Shown piece after piece: positions 16,895 to 25,900 of a stretch of DNA of 64,000 nt. Source of the DNA: Cohnella sp. SGD-V74 (lineage in GTDB: Bacteria > Bacillota > Bacilli > Paenibacillales > Paenibacillaceae). Numbering within the stretch: the first letter of the stretch is position 1; the number at the start of each line of letters is the position of its first letter. Location: NCBI RefSeq assembly GCF_003001675.1, contig NZ_PVYW01000002.1, positions 513,408 to 577,407 on the forward strand, given 5' to 3'. Below the pieces are notes generated by a model. It was given only the letters and a program-made list of their open reading frames with translations, was not told where the DNA came from and made no database searches. The translations under genes were made by a program, and so were the position numbers.

Positions 16895-17764
16895 TCAGTA
16901 CAGCTTGTCCACGACCGACAAAGCCGTCTTGTCCAGCGCCTTGCTCGCTCCCTGCGCCTTAAGCGTCAACAGCGTCGTCAAAATATTGAGCAGATGAATC
17001 TGCGTGAACTTCGTCGACAGCGCCCCGCCTTCCGTCGGCATCTCCCGGGACGGAACGAGCAGCACCGTATCGGCGTAGGCGGCGATCGGAGAACGCAGAT
17101 GGCTTGTCAGACAGATGACGACGGCTCCGTTCTTCTTGGCCTGCTTGACCGGATCGACCAAATCCCGGGTGCTGCCCGAAGTGGATATGCCGAATACGAG
17201 ATCGCCGGGCTTCACGAGCGAAGCCGACATTGCGATGATGTGGGCGTCCCGATGGGCCTCGACGTTAAAGCCGGTGCGCATGAGCCGGTAATGCAAATCC
17301 AGCGCCGTGATGCCGGACGAACCGACTCCGTACACGTAGATTTTATTCGCGGCCAGCATCTGGTCGACCGCGATTCGGAGACTGTCCGCGCTGAGCAGGT
17401 CCAACGTGTTCTTCAGCATCATCTCGTGGTTCATCGTTACTTTGCGGGCGACGGTCATCAAGTCGTCATCTTCGCCGATTACCGCGCTGCTCAGCGATGA
17501 CGGGCGATCCACCAGATCCTGCGCGACCGACAGCTTGAATTCATGGTACCCGCGAAATCCGAGCTTGCGGCAAAACCGGATGACCGACGTCTCGCCGACG
17601 CCCGCCTGCTCCGCCAAATCGGTTACGGTGGCCAGCACCGCTTCCTCCGGATTGGCGGTAACAGCGTCCGCCACCTTCTTCTCGGCTTTCGTGAGCGACG
17701 AATAGATGCTCGAAATCATGAGCAGCGTATTCGACTGACTCAGCTTGCTTCCTACTCTTGCCAA
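16895..17764 (-). CDS. MurR/RpiR-family transcriptional regulator
   Basis: This 289-residue regulator has an N-terminal RpiR helix-turn-helix (SLTKAEKKVADAVTANPEEAVLATVTDLAEQAGVGETSVIRFCRKLGFRGYHEFKLSVAQDL, about 22-85). A C-terminal SIS phosphosugar-binding domain follows (IYVYGVGSSGITALDLHYRLMRTG to GDLVFGISTSGSTRDLV, about 125-200). SIS domains of this family sense phosphorylated sugars such as MurNAc-6-P or ManNAc-6-P. The start is uncertain: TTG at 17764 has GGGTGA at a good distance, while TTG at 17770 is too close to it. It probably controls nanE, the transporter operon and the ROK kinase. Confidence 0.88.
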   Translation of the reverse strand: MARVGSKLSQSNTLLMISSIYSSLTKAEKKVADAVTANPEEAVLATVTDLAEQAGVGETSVIRFCRKLGFRGYHEFKLSVAQDLVDRPSSLSSAVIGEDDDLMTVARKVTMNHEMMLKNTLDLLSADSLRIAVDQMLAANKIYVYGVGSSGITALDLHYRLMRTGFNVEAHRDAHIIAMSASLVKPGDLVFGISTSGSTRDLVDPVKQAKKNGAVVICLTSHLRSPIAAYADTVLLVPSREMPTEGGALSTKFTQIHLLNILTTLLTLKAQGASKALDKTALSVVDKLY

Positions 17765-17983
17765 CGTCAATCACCCGCTTTTTGTTACTTTTTTGTAGTT
17801 CAAGCATAGTGGATATAGCATCTGTTGACAAGATCGAATTGGGAGATTTATTTTTCCTCATTGTGAATGGCGGAGAATTTCTCCACAAATCCCCGCATCT
17901 TCGGCTAGGTAAGCCCGCGGGACGGACTTACCCGGTGAGGCTGCGGAACGGGGATGCGTTTTGCCGGAGACGATTCAGATATG

Positions 17984-18032
17984 AAAAAAGCGCATCCGAT
18001 ACGTCTGACTTCAGACACGTTCGGATGCGCTT
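17984..18032 (-). terminator. Strong terminator after the ThuA-Gfo operon
   Basis: AAGCGCATCCGA and TCGGATGCGCTT form a 12-bp perfect stem, extended by an inner ACGTCTGA/TCAGACACGT pairing. On the minus strand it is followed by a run of T. It lies 13 bases after the Gfo gene stop at 18046. Confidence 0.85.
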
Positions 18033-18045
18033 CGCTGTATTGCGT

Positions 18046-19083
18046 TTACAGCACGATCTCGCGCCCGCGCTCGGCGGACTCGTAAATCGCGGACAAAATC
18101 TTGATCATGTCGACGCCGTGCTCCGGCGTGATGATCGGCTGCTCCCGGCCGAGCACGCATTCGACGAAATGCCGGATGTTGGCCGTATGCTGCGGTACGG
18201 GCGCCGCCGTAAACAGAGGCTGCTGGTTGATCAGCGCGCCTTCGTTCTCCGTGAACAGGCTCAGCTTGTCGTTGATCAGGCTGAAGCCGCCTTCGGTGCC
18301 TCTCCATTCGAGGAATTTCTTCTCCTCCTCGATGTTGGACGCCCAACTGAACTCGATCTGCAGCGACGCGCCGTTATCGAAGCGGATAAATCCTGCCGCC
18401 AAATCCTCGACGTCGAACGTGCCTTGCGGAATGTTGCCCGACGCGTCTGGACGGTCCGCGAACTTGCGATACGTCGAGCCGGATACGGTGACCGGCTTCG
18501 GATTGCCCGCCAGCCACATCGCCATGTCGATCATATGAACGCCGAGATCGATCAGCGGGCCGCCGCCGGACAGCTCCTTCGTCGTAAACCATCCGCCGCG
18601 TCCCGGAATGCCCCGACGGCGAATCCAACCGCAGCGTCCCGTGTACAGTTCGCCCAATTGCCCTTTCTCGATAATGCGCTTGGCGAACTTCGCTTCTTCG
18701 CTGAAGCGGTTGTTGCGCATCGTCATCAGCAGCTTGCCGGATTCACGAGCCGCGTCCGCCATCTTCTGCGCTTCGTCCGGATTGATCGCGTCCGGCTTCT
18801 CGCAGAAAACGTGCTTGCCCTTGCGCAGAGCGGCGATGGCAATCTCAGAGTGATACAGATTCGGCGTGCTGATGCCGATAATGTCGATCGACGGGTCCGC
18901 GATCAGCTCGCGATAGTCGTCGTATACTTTCGTTCCGGGAAAATCTTTGGCCGTCGCTTCGGCGGACGCCTTAAACGCGTCGCAGAAGGCGACGATCTCC
19001 ACTTCGTCGTGCGACAGCCAGCCCGGCAGATGCGCATGCTTGAATATGCCGCCTGTGCCGACGACTCCTACTTTTAACGTCAT
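18046..19083 (-). CDS. Gfo/Idh/MocA-family sugar oxidoreductase
   Basis: This 345-residue enzyme has the NAD(P) fold start VGVVGTGGIFKHAHLPGWLS, the segment IIGISTPNLYHSEIAIAALRKGKHVFCEKPDAINPDEA with EKP around residue 97, and the substrate domain GGGPLIDLGVHMIDMAMWLAG. The ATG at 19083 is separated from the TAA of the ThuA gene by one base, so the two are translationally coupled. ThuA and Gfo partners recur in trehalose or other disaccharide oxidation clusters (family knowledge). The probable pathway is oxidation of a glucose-type sugar. The substrate is not certain. Confidence 0.9.
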   Translation of the reverse strand: MTLKVGVVGTGGIFKHAHLPGWLSHDEVEIVAFCDAFKASAEATAKDFPGTKVYDDYRELIADPSIDIIGISTPNLYHSEIAIAALRKGKHVFCEKPDAINPDEAQKMADAARESGKLLMTMRNNRFSEEAKFAKRIIEKGQLGELYTGRCGWIRRRGIPGRGGWFTTKELSGGGPLIDLGVHMIDMAMWLAGNPKPVTVSGSTYRKFADRPDASGNIPQGTFDVEDLAAGFIRFDNGASLQIEFSWASNIEEEKKFLEWRGTEGGFSLINDKLSLFTENEGALINQQPLFTAAPVPQHTANIRHFVECVLGREQPIITPEHGVDMIKILSAIYESAERGREIVL

Positions 19084-19084
19084 C

Positions 19085-19816
19085 TTAGTGCTTCTCCTTG
19101 ATCGTCTCTAATGGCTGCGCGTTGCCGTACTTCGGATAATCGCGATCGACCGGCGCCGCCCATTTGACCGCATTGGAGATGACTTTGCGGACTTGCGGGT
19201 TATAATAAGTCGGATACGTCTCGTGGCCCGGACGGAAGTAGAAGATTTTGCCCATACCGCGTGTATAGCAGCAGCCGCTGCGGAACACTTCTCCGCCTTC
19301 GAACCAGCTCACCAAGACGAGCTCGTCCGGCTGCGGGATGTCGAAGTGCTCGCCGTACATCTCTTCTGCCGGAAGCTCGATGTATTCGCCGATTCCGTCA
19401 ACGATCGGATGACCCGGGTTCACGACCCAGATGCGTTCCTTCTCGTCGGCTTCGCGCCATTTCAGATCGCAGGACGTACCCATCAATTTTTTGAAAATTT
19501 TCGAGAAATGGCCGGAGTGAAGCACGATCAACCCCATGCCGCGAAGCACGCGCTGGTGCACTCTGTTCACGATCTCGTCCTGAACTTCGTCGTGCGCCAT
19601 ATGGCCCCACCAAATCAGCACGTCGGTGTTGTTCAGCACTTCTTCCGTCAAGCCGTGCTCCGGATCGTCCAGCGTGGCCACCGTTACTTTCCCCGAAATG
19701 TCCAAGCCTTCGGCGATTGCCGTATGCATGCCTTGCGGATAGACGGATGCGACTTTTTCGTTCGTTTTTTCATGGCGATGCTCGTTCCAAACTGTAACGT
19801 TGATTGTTTGGCTCAT
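19085..19816 (-). CDS. ThuA-domain protein (trehalose utilisation type)
   Basis: This 243-residue cytoplasmic protein has a class I glutamine-amidotransferase-like ThuA fold. Marked stretches are [83 protein letters not shown] and [31 protein letters not shown] chose the ATG at 19816, with GGGAGAG upstream; the ATG at 19852 is less supported. ThuA proteins help convert keto-disaccharides made by Gfo-type dehydrogenases (family knowledge from rhizobial thuAB). The one-base coupling with the Gfo gene fits that pairing. Confidence 0.88.
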   Translation of the reverse strand: MSQTINVTVWNEHRHEKTNEKVASVYPQGMHTAIAEGLDISGKVTVATLDDPEHGLTEEVLNNTDVLIWWGHMAHDEVQDEIVNRVHQRVLRGMGLIVLHSGHFSKIFKKLMGTSCDLKWREADEKERIWVVNPGHPIVDGIGEYIELPAEEMYGEHFDIPQPDELVLVSWFEGGEVFRSGCCYTRGMGKIFYFRPGHETYPTYYNPQVRKVISNAVKWAAPVDRDYPKYGNAQPLETIKEKH

Positions 19817-19994
19817 AACCGGACTCTCCCTTATCGTTGTTTTCCTTCTCATTGTAGTTGAAGGTCGATTGCGTATCGATTGCCTATTCGGTTTATTTCT
19901 TCCGGTATTCTGTCATACTCTATAGGATTGCACACAACTGTGCTAAACTATTCTTACGCAATCCTGTCTTAATTCGACATCGAGGAGTTCCGAT

Positions 19995-20918
19995 ATGTAT
20001 CCTGAAATGCGGCACGAGCAAGTCGTGTATCAAAATCCTTTTCTGGCCATGCGGATCTGGCAGATTGATTCGGAAACGACGACGACCGAGGAATTGATGA
20101 GAAGAGCGGAACAGAACTGGCGGCAGAAAAATTACTACGGCTGGCACTATCACGAGGAAGTGGAGTTTCTTCTGGTTCTCGAAGGAGGGATTACCGCTTA
20201 CTGCCGGGAGGAGCAGATCGTGCTCGGCCCGGGCGATATCGCCTTATTCGGCTCGTCGGAGCCGCATACGACGATGCAGACCCAGCCGGGGCGGACGAAG
20301 CAGATCGTCTTCCAGATCGACCTGCGCAAATACTGGGATCTCAGCACGCTGAACAGCATGCAGCATTTCTCCGAAGTGATCCGTCCGCTTAGCTCGCTTA
20401 ACTATATTTATAAGGAAAATACGGAAGTTCGCCAGCGGACCGCCGAGCTGATCGTCGAGATTTTCCGGGAAATGAACGACGGCAGTCTCGGCTACGAGCT
20501 TGCCGTGTCGTCGCGAATCAAAAATATTCTGCTCCTGCTCCTCCGCAACGATACCCGGCAGCAGCTCAATTATAACGACAATCTTCTGCTGGGCCGATTG
20601 CAGCCCGCCGTCGACTACGTGGAGAACAATCTGGACGGCAAGCTGTCGGTCTCCGAGATCAGCGCACGGCTCAACATGAGCTACACCCATTTCATCAAGA
20701 CATTCAAAAAAGCCGTCGGCATGTCGTTCACCGACTTCGTCGTGCTGAAGCGGATCAAGAAAGCAGAACAGCAGCTGCTCACGAGCGACGTCAGCATCGC
20801 CGAGGTGGCCGAATCGGTCGGCATCTCCAACCTCGGCCACTTCTACGACATGTTCCGCCGCCTTAACGGCTGCTCTCCCAAGCAGTTCAGGGATCGGCTT
20901 CGAGAGACGGTTCGTTAA
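19995..20918 (+). CDS. AraC-family transcriptional regulator
   Basis: The product is a 307-residue regulator. The N-terminal cupin contains WHYHEEVEFLLVLEGGITAYCREEQIVLGPGDIALFGSSEPHTT (about 50-95). The C-terminal helix-turn-helix pair is LSVSEISARLNMSYTHFIKTFKKAVGMSFTDFV and IAEVAESVGISNLGHFYDMFRRLNGCSPKQFRDR (about 215-300). AGGAG lies just before the ATG. It is divergent from the ThuA-Gfo operon with a 178-base shared region, so it is the likely local regulator. Confidence 0.9.
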   Translation: MYPEMRHEQVVYQNPFLAMRIWQIDSETTTTEELMRRAEQNWRQKNYYGWHYHEEVEFLLVLEGGITAYCREEQIVLGPGDIALFGSSEPHTTMQTQPGRTKQIVFQIDLRKYWDLSTLNSMQHFSEVIRPLSSLNYIYKENTEVRQRTAELIVEIFREMNDGSLGYELAVSSRIKNILLLLLRNDTRQQLNYNDNLLLGRLQPAVDYVENNLDGKLSVSEISARLNMSYTHFIKTFKKAVGMSFTDFVVLKRIKKAEQQLLTSDVSIAEVAESVGISNLGHFYDMFRRLNGCSPKQFRDRLRETVR

Positions 20919-20979
20919 GCAAAGATTAAAGAACGTCTCGACGAGGCGTTCAAAAGATAAATACATCTCGAAAATGAGA

Positions 20980-21016
20980 ACGCACCGCTTGCTTTTAGCA
21001 AGGCGTGCGTTTTTTT
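20980..21016 (+). terminator. Terminator of the AraC gene at 19995
   Basis: ACGCACCGCTTGC pairs with GCAAGGCGTGCGT across a TTTTA loop with one internal two-base mismatch. It is followed by seven T. Confidence 0.8.
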
Positions 21017-21092
21017 CATTTAATCATGGGAGACAAGCAGTCGATCTACCGGGTAGGCGCGCTTGCTTACCAGCAATAGACACGACAAACAA

Positions 21093-21245
21093 TCAAATCC
21101 GAAACCGATAACCCGCTCCCCAGATCGTCTCGATGTATTGCGGATTGGACGGGTCGTGTTCGACCTTCTCGCGCAGCTTGCGAATGTGCACCGTGACGGT
21201 GGCGATCTCTCCCATCGCGTCCATGCCCCAAATCTGATCGAGCTT
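21093..21245 (-). pseudogene. 3' remnant of an OmpR-family response regulator
   Basis: The minus strand encodes KLDQIWGMDAMGEIATVTVHIRKLREKVEHDPSNPQYIETIWGAGYRFRI and then TGA. This is the C-terminal half of the winged-helix DNA-binding domain of a PhoB/OmpR-type regulator. An in-frame TAG directly precedes it and no receiver domain follows upstream, so about four fifths of the gene is missing. The lost part has been replaced by non-coding sequence and the 50-bp repeats. No partner kinase is adjacent. Confidence 0.85.
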
Positions 21246-21246
21246 C

Positions 21247-21460
21247 TAAACTGCGGGTAAGCAGGCAAGTCGGTTCGGAGAGGAAGGCAAGTTGGCGAAA
21301 AAGCGAAACGTCGGGGCGTTGCTCGACGAGGGGGGAGGAATCGGAGAGTGAATGGTGCGGCGAATCGCAATAAGAGGCCGCCCCCTAGGGGACGGCCTAG
21401 TAGAGCGCCCCCGAAGTAACGTAACCAAGATGTTGAAGAATCTAGGCTGACTCAGTCTTG
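21247..21460. other. Non-coding stretch between response-regulator remnant and repeat array
   Basis: I see no gene here. It contains one imperfect 10-bp inverted repeat, GGCCGCCCCC with GGGGACGGCC (about 21383-21404). The rest has no recognisable homology and looks like decayed sequence. Confidence 0.5.
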
Positions 21461-21876
21461 CTGAGTCGGGTTGGAGCGACGAAAGGGCCGGTAGAGTAGC
21501 TGGAACCGTGCTGAGTCGGGTTGGAGCGGCGAATGAGCTGGTAGAGTAGCTGCAAACGTGCTGAGTCGGGTTGGAGCGGCGAATGAACTGGTAGAGTAGC
21601 TGCAGCCGCGCTGAGTCGGGTTGGAGCGACGAAAGGGCCGGTAGAGTAGCTGCAACCGTGCTGAGTCGGGTTGGAGCGACGAAAGGGCCGGTAGAGTAGC
21701 TGCAACCGTGCTGAGTCGGGTTGGAGCGACAAAAGGGCCGGTAGAGTAGCTGCAACCGTGCTGAGTCGGGTTGGAGCGGCGAATGAGCTGGTAGAGTAGC
21801 TGCAACCGTGCTGAGTCGGGTTGGAGCATCGAATGGGACGTCAGAGTCGCTGCAACCGCGCTGAGTCGGGTTGGAG
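21461..21876. repeat. 50-bp tandem repeat array, eight full units plus a partial one
   Basis: The motif CTGAGTCGGGTTGGAGC begins at 21461, 21511, 21561, 21611, 21661, 21711, 21761, 21811 and 21861, an exact 50-base period. Two unit types alternate: one with CGACGAAAGGGCCGG and one with CGGCGAATGAGCTGG after the shared start. Every unit also carries GTAGAGTAGCTGCAACC. GGTTGGAGC and GCTGCAACC can pair (one mismatch), so each unit may fold into a small hairpin. Because 50 is not a multiple of three, reading frames through it rotate and the apparent Ser/Tyr-rich peptides are artefacts. The array lies between the response-regulator remnant and the 3' end of the GH78 gene. Confidence 0.95.
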
Positions 21877-21948
21877 AGTAAGATTGCATCGGCTTCGAGC
21901 GCAATCGCATTTTACTTCTGGAATGCTCTACTAGCCATTCAGAGCTGT

Positions 21949-24843
21949 TCAGTTCAAGCGTTCCAGCTTCGTTTCCTTGATCTCGCCCGAGAAGCCTTCC
22001 GGCAGCTTGATCTGCACGGTTACGTCGGCCGGATACGAGACGTTAAGCTGCATCGTCTTCGCCGCTTCGTCCGCCGTCCAGCTTACGTCGATCCGGCCGC
22101 CTGCAGGATGCGGCACGCTGCCGCGCGCCCACGTCAGTCCGCACGGAGCCGGGGCGATCTCGACCTCGGTCCATCCCGGCGCGAGGCTGCGAACGCCGAG
22201 CGTCTCGCGGCCGAGGAAATAAGCCGGCGCGGACGACCACGCATGGCAATGGCTGCGCGTCAGCTCGTCCGGGTTGGCGCGGTTCTCGGCGAAGTTCGGA
22301 TACTGCTCCCAACAGGTCGTCGCGCCGTGGCGAATCATGTTGCCGTAATTTTTGCGAATGTCGTCCAGAATGACAGCCGCGCCGCCTACCTTGGCCAGCG
22401 CCTCGTAGTAGAAGAACGACATGAACGGGCTGCCAATCTGCACGAAATCGATTGGCGAGGCAAACAGGTAAGCATCCATGATCCGCTTGCGCTCTCCCTC
22501 GGCGACGCCGGTCAGCGAAGCGACGACCTGCGTCTGCATGCTGAGAACGCTCGAACGGCGGCCGTCCGCGTGGATGCAGTCGATGTACGCTTGCTTCTCC
22601 TCGTTCCACAGGTGCTCGTTGATCGCGGCCGCCAACCGTTCGGAGGCTTCGCGGAATCGGGTCGCGCCGTCCGCGTCTCCGGTCAATTCGCCCATCTCGG
22701 CGGCCACTCGCAGCGTTTGCGCCAGGAACAGGTTTTGATGCGTCACAACGCCCTCGTTCGGCTGATCGATCGGCGACCAGTCGAGCAAGTTCCAGCCTTT
22801 GACGTTAAACAGGCCGTTGCCGTCGATTTTCTGCAAATAATGCTCCAGCGTGAACCGAATGTGCGCGTACATCTCGACGGCGAACGCCCGGTCCCCCGTC
22901 TGGTCGTAGTATTCCTTGCAGGCGATCGCCCAGAAAAACGTCCAGTTCGGGATAACGCTGCTCCAGCCGCTCGGCACCTGGTCGACGTACAGCGGAGACT
23001 GATCCTTCGAGCCGGGCACGAGGCGAAGGCAGCGCTTCAGCATGTCCTGCACTCCGTACAGATAGTTGCTGACGAGCGCTTCGTTGCGGCTGTCGCCGAC
23101 CCAGAACGTCTGCTCGTAGGCCGGGCAATCGACGAACGTATCCTCCATGCACAGCTTCGTCGTATGCCGGCTGATCTCCCAAATGTCGTTCAGCAGCGGG
23201 TCGGAGCATTCGAACCGGCCGATCTCGGCGACCGGGTAATTGCTTTGCGAGAACGCAACGCCGTAGATCTTCACCGGAGCTCCCGTCCCGCGCACGTTAA
23301 GCGCCAAATACCGCAAACCCCGGCGAACCGGCGTAGCGTACGTCTGTCTGCCCGACTTGGCGACGTACCGGATCGTATTGTCGAGCCCGTACGTCTGCTG
23401 GCGGTAGTCGCCGGACATGTACTCGAAGCCGTACCAATCCAGCACCGTCCCCGCTTCCGCCTCGATCTCGAACGACAGGTAGCCGGAATACTCTTTGCCC
23501 AGATCGATCAGCACCTCGGTGTCGAAGCCGTCGAACACGGGCACGACGCCCGCTTCTCCGTTCGGGATGACCGCGTTCTGAAGTTGTGCCGGAACAGCCA
23601 GCTTCACGTTCTCCTTCCGCCAGACGCTCAGGCCGAAGACGTCCGCTTCGGATACGTATTTCAGCGGAATCGGCTTCGCTACATCGGTATAGCGTCCCAG
23701 GTCCGTCGCTCCCTTTACGTCGCCAAGCACGGACTTATAGGCCTCGTCTTCCCAATTTATTTCGCGCGACGGCTTGTGATCGTAGTTGACCGAGGTGTCG
23801 TACGGACCGATCGCAAGGAACGGCGATTCCGCTTCACCCTCACCGGGATAGGCAAAGCTGAGCTCGATCGGATCGTCGGCGTAGACGCCGATGTTCAGTT
23901 TGCCATGATGCACCCGCACCGTGGAAATATCGATCAGCAGCAGGTTATCCCCCTCGCTCAGTTCGACGTCGACGTATCTTTCCGGCATGATGCCGTAGAA
24001 GCGCTCCGCCTCAACATGCTCACCGTTCCAGGAAAAGCGCCTCAGACACTCTCCCCAAGCGAGGAAGCCGAGCGCTGCGCGACCCGCCTTGCTGGCACGA
24101 ACCGTCGTCGCCACGTAACCGGTGAATTGCACAATATCCGCATGCTCCTCGCTGCCCGGCGACATGACGGCGCGAACGTCGACGACGGTCGACAGCTTAA
24201 ACGTGCGTACCTTGGCCAGCGACTCGACGCGTACCGGGTAAACGGTTTCTTCCGTCAGCAGCGGAATGTCGCGAGGCTTCATCGACGTCCACGGGGCCAT
24301 GCCGACCTCGCCCAGCTCGACGGAACCCGCCCAGCCCGAATCGTCGTACCCGGGGTTCATCCAGTCGCCTTCCCAGTCCCTCGCGTCCACGTATTCGGCG
24401 AACGCCTGCTGGCACGACATGCGCGGCGATCTCGGATGCTGGCCTTGGTGAATCGACGTCAGCCAAGAGGCGTCGGTCTTCAAGCCGACTTCGCCGAAGC
24501 CGTAATCGAGCTGGGCCAGCAGCCCGCCCCGCCCCCGCAAATAGTAGAACGTCGACACGCCGAAATGCAGCACGAGCGCCGCGATCGTATTCGGCTCCCC
24601 TGCCCGCAGCAGATGTCCGACCTCGTATGTATCGTAAGATTGCTCGAACGGCCACGACCGCACCGGCCCCCGTCCGACCTGCGTTCCGTTGACGTACAGC
24701 ACATATCTCGAATCCGCGGAAATCCGCAAGGATGCCGACTCCGCGCCTGCGGCCGGAACGTCGAACGTCCTGCGGAAGCACCTCCATTCGTTGCGCGGGC
24801 TTTCCTCGCCGTCTCCCCATATCCACAAAGCTTGCCAGCTCAT
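21949..24843 (-). CDS. Family 78-like glycoside hydrolase (alpha-L-rhamnosidase type)
   Basis: This 964-residue protein has an N-terminal galactose-binding-like beta-sandwich (WIWGDGEESPRNEWRCFRRTFDVP, LRISADSRYVLYVNGTQVGRGPVRSWP). The (alpha/alpha)6 catalytic domain in the second half has CMEDTFVDCPAYEQTFWVGDSRNEALVSNYLYG (about 560-595), where the acidic residues correspond to the catalytic acids of GH78. LLDWSPIDQPNEGVVTHQNLFL and the C-terminal beta-sandwich follow. There is no signal peptide, so it is probably intracellular and acts on imported rhamnosides or related sugars. I chose the ATG at 24843, preceded by GGGAG; the ATG at 24903 is less likely. The divergent AraC gene at 24978 is its probable regulator. 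Confidence 0.85.
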   Translation of the reverse strand: MSWQALWIWGDGEESPRNEWRCFRRTFDVPAAGAESASLRISADSRYVLYVNGTQVGRGPVRSWPFEQSYDTYEVGHLLRAGEPNTIAALVLHFGVSTFYYLRGRGGLLAQLDYGFGEVGLKTDASWLTSIHQGQHPRSPRMSCQQAFAEYVDARDWEGDWMNPGYDDSGWAGSVELGEVGMAPWTSMKPRDIPLLTEETVYPVRVESLAKVRTFKLSTVVDVRAVMSPGSEEHADIVQFTGYVATTVRASKAGRAALGFLAWGECLRRFSWNGEHVEAERFYGIMPERYVDVELSEGDNLLLIDISTVRVHHGKLNIGVYADDPIELSFAYPGEGEAESPFLAIGPYDTSVNYDHKPSREINWEDEAYKSVLGDVKGATDLGRYTDVAKPIPLKYVSEADVFGLSVWRKENVKLAVPAQLQNAVIPNGEAGVVPVFDGFDTEVLIDLGKEYSGYLSFEIEAEAGTVLDWYGFEYMSGDYRQQTYGLDNTIRYVAKSGRQTYATPVRRGLRYLALNVRGTGAPVKIYGVAFSQSNYPVAEIGRFECSDPLLNDIWEISRHTTKLCMEDTFVDCPAYEQTFWVGDSRNEALVSNYLYGVQDMLKRCLRLVPGSKDQSPLYVDQVPSGWSSVIPNWTFFWAIACKEYYDQTGDRAFAVEMYAHIRFTLEHYLQKIDGNGLFNVKGWNLLDWSPIDQPNEGVVTHQNLFLAQTLRVAAEMGELTGDADGATRFREASERLAAAINEHLWNEEKQAYIDCIHADGRRSSVLSMQTQVVASLTGVAEGERKRIMDAYLFASPIDFVQIGSPFMSFFYYEALAKVGGAAVILDDIRKNYGNMIRHGATTCWEQYPNFAENRANPDELTRSHCHAWSSAPAYFLGRETLGVRSLAPGWTEVEIAPAPCGLTWARGSVPHPAGGRIDVSWTADEAAKTMQLNVSYPADVTVQIKLPEGFSGEIKETKLERLN

Positions 24844-24977
24844 GCTCCCACACCTTTCATCGATAGTCGTTCCTCTCTTCATTGTAAAAAATCGGGCGAG
24901 CAACGTTATGGGTTGATCGCGACTTCGAATAGGGATATGATGACTTCATTAAGCGCAAAGCGGAAACGGGGATTACG

Positions 24978-25853
24978 ATGAGAAAATCGGGAGTCTGGCT
25001 GGAAAAAGGGGAGTTGTTCTTCCATAACGGGCTGAACATTTTCGTCAACAGAGTCAGCGAGCGGTTCGACCTTCCGAAGCACGAACACGACTTTATCGAG
25101 ATTTGCTACGTCTGGTCGGGCAGCGGCTTTCATTACATCGGCGAAGAGACGATCCGCGTCTCCCAGGGAGATTTATTTTTCCTGCCGGTCGGCGTCTCCC
25201 ATATTTTCCGTCCGTCGTCTCCGAACGCCAAGGAGCCGCTTCTGATCGTCAACTGCATTTTCGAAGAGAAGCTGTTTCGCTTCTTGACGTCCATTCTGCC
25301 TGCCGAGTACGGCCTGTACCGCTTCCGTCGGCTCGCGGCGGAGCCCGGCAGGTGGCTGCGGATGAGAGAAAAGTCCGGCGAATTCGGCAGACTGTTCGAC
25401 TCCCTTCACGCCGAGTTCGAGAGCAAGCGGACCGGCTTCGAGACGATGCTCGTCGGCCTGCTGCTGCAGCTGCTGATCGGCATGGAACGCGCGATGGAAC
25501 CGGAAGCGGCCGGGACCGCCGCCGTTCCCGATCGCATCGAGAGGGCGCTTCGGCACATTCGCGAACATCTTCAGATCAGACTTACCCTTGCGCAGGTCGC
25601 CAGGCACGCCGGCATCGGAGAGAGACAGCTTCAGCGCGATCTGACGGCATGGACGGGACTGAGCTTCAGCGCTCTCCTGCAAAAAGAAAGGATCGACCGC
25701 AGCCGCGAGCTGCTCGCCGATCCTTCCCTCTCTTCCTTAACCGTCGCCGACGTCGCCGCCCGCTGCGGCCTTCCCGATCTTAAACGGTTCCACCGCCTGT
25801 TCAAGCAGGCGACGGGCATGACCCCGGGACAATTCCGGGAGACGACCCGCTGA
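24978..25853 (+). CDS. AraC-family transcriptional regulator
   Basis: This 291-residue regulator has a cupin at about 10-95 (HEHDFIEICYVWSGSGFHYIGEETIRVSQGDLFFLPVGVSHIF) and a C-terminal AraC helix-turn-helix pair (LTLAQVARHAGIGERQLQRDLTAWTGLSFSALLQKERIDRSREL and VADVAARCGLPDLKRFHRLFKQATGMTPGQFRE). The ribosome binding site is weak (GGGG). It is divergent from the GH78-like gene with a 134-base shared region and is its likely activator, with rhamnose or a related sugar as effector (inference). Confidence 0.88.
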   Translation: MRKSGVWLEKGELFFHNGLNIFVNRVSERFDLPKHEHDFIEICYVWSGSGFHYIGEETIRVSQGDLFFLPVGVSHIFRPSSPNAKEPLLIVNCIFEEKLFRFLTSILPAEYGLYRFRRLAAEPGRWLRMREKSGEFGRLFDSLHAEFESKRTGFETMLVGLLLQLLIGMERAMEPEAAGTAAVPDRIERALRHIREHLQIRLTLAQVARHAGIGERQLQRDLTAWTGLSFSALLQKERIDRSRELLADPSLSSLTVADVAARCGLPDLKRFHRLFKQATGMTPGQFRETTR

Positions 25854-25900
25854 ATGCGGCGCCCGCTGGCGGAAATCGGAGATCCTCGTCTGAATATGCC

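Noticed and set aside
16683..16997. Small plus-strand frame through the palindromic repeat, similar to one in copy 2
   Set aside because: Both copies translate to a similar short peptide (HARNFCEGVPGVRQAKV), but the frames differ in start and end, there is no ribosome site, and DNA-level conservation of the repeat explains the similarity.
21461..21876. CRISPR array
   Set aside because: The repeats are contiguous 50-bp units with no unique spacers, and there are no cas genes in the window.
21246..21910. Overlapping minus-strand frames encoding SNPTQHGCSYSTG-type repeat peptides
   Set aside because: They arise in all three frames because the 50-bp DNA repeat is not a multiple of three and lacks stops. 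No ribosome site or conserved protein is present.
21871..24981. Long plus-strand frame of 1036 codons opposite the GH78-like gene
   Set aside because: It is the antisense of a well-supported family protein, has no domain signatures, and results from high GC content and biased third positions.
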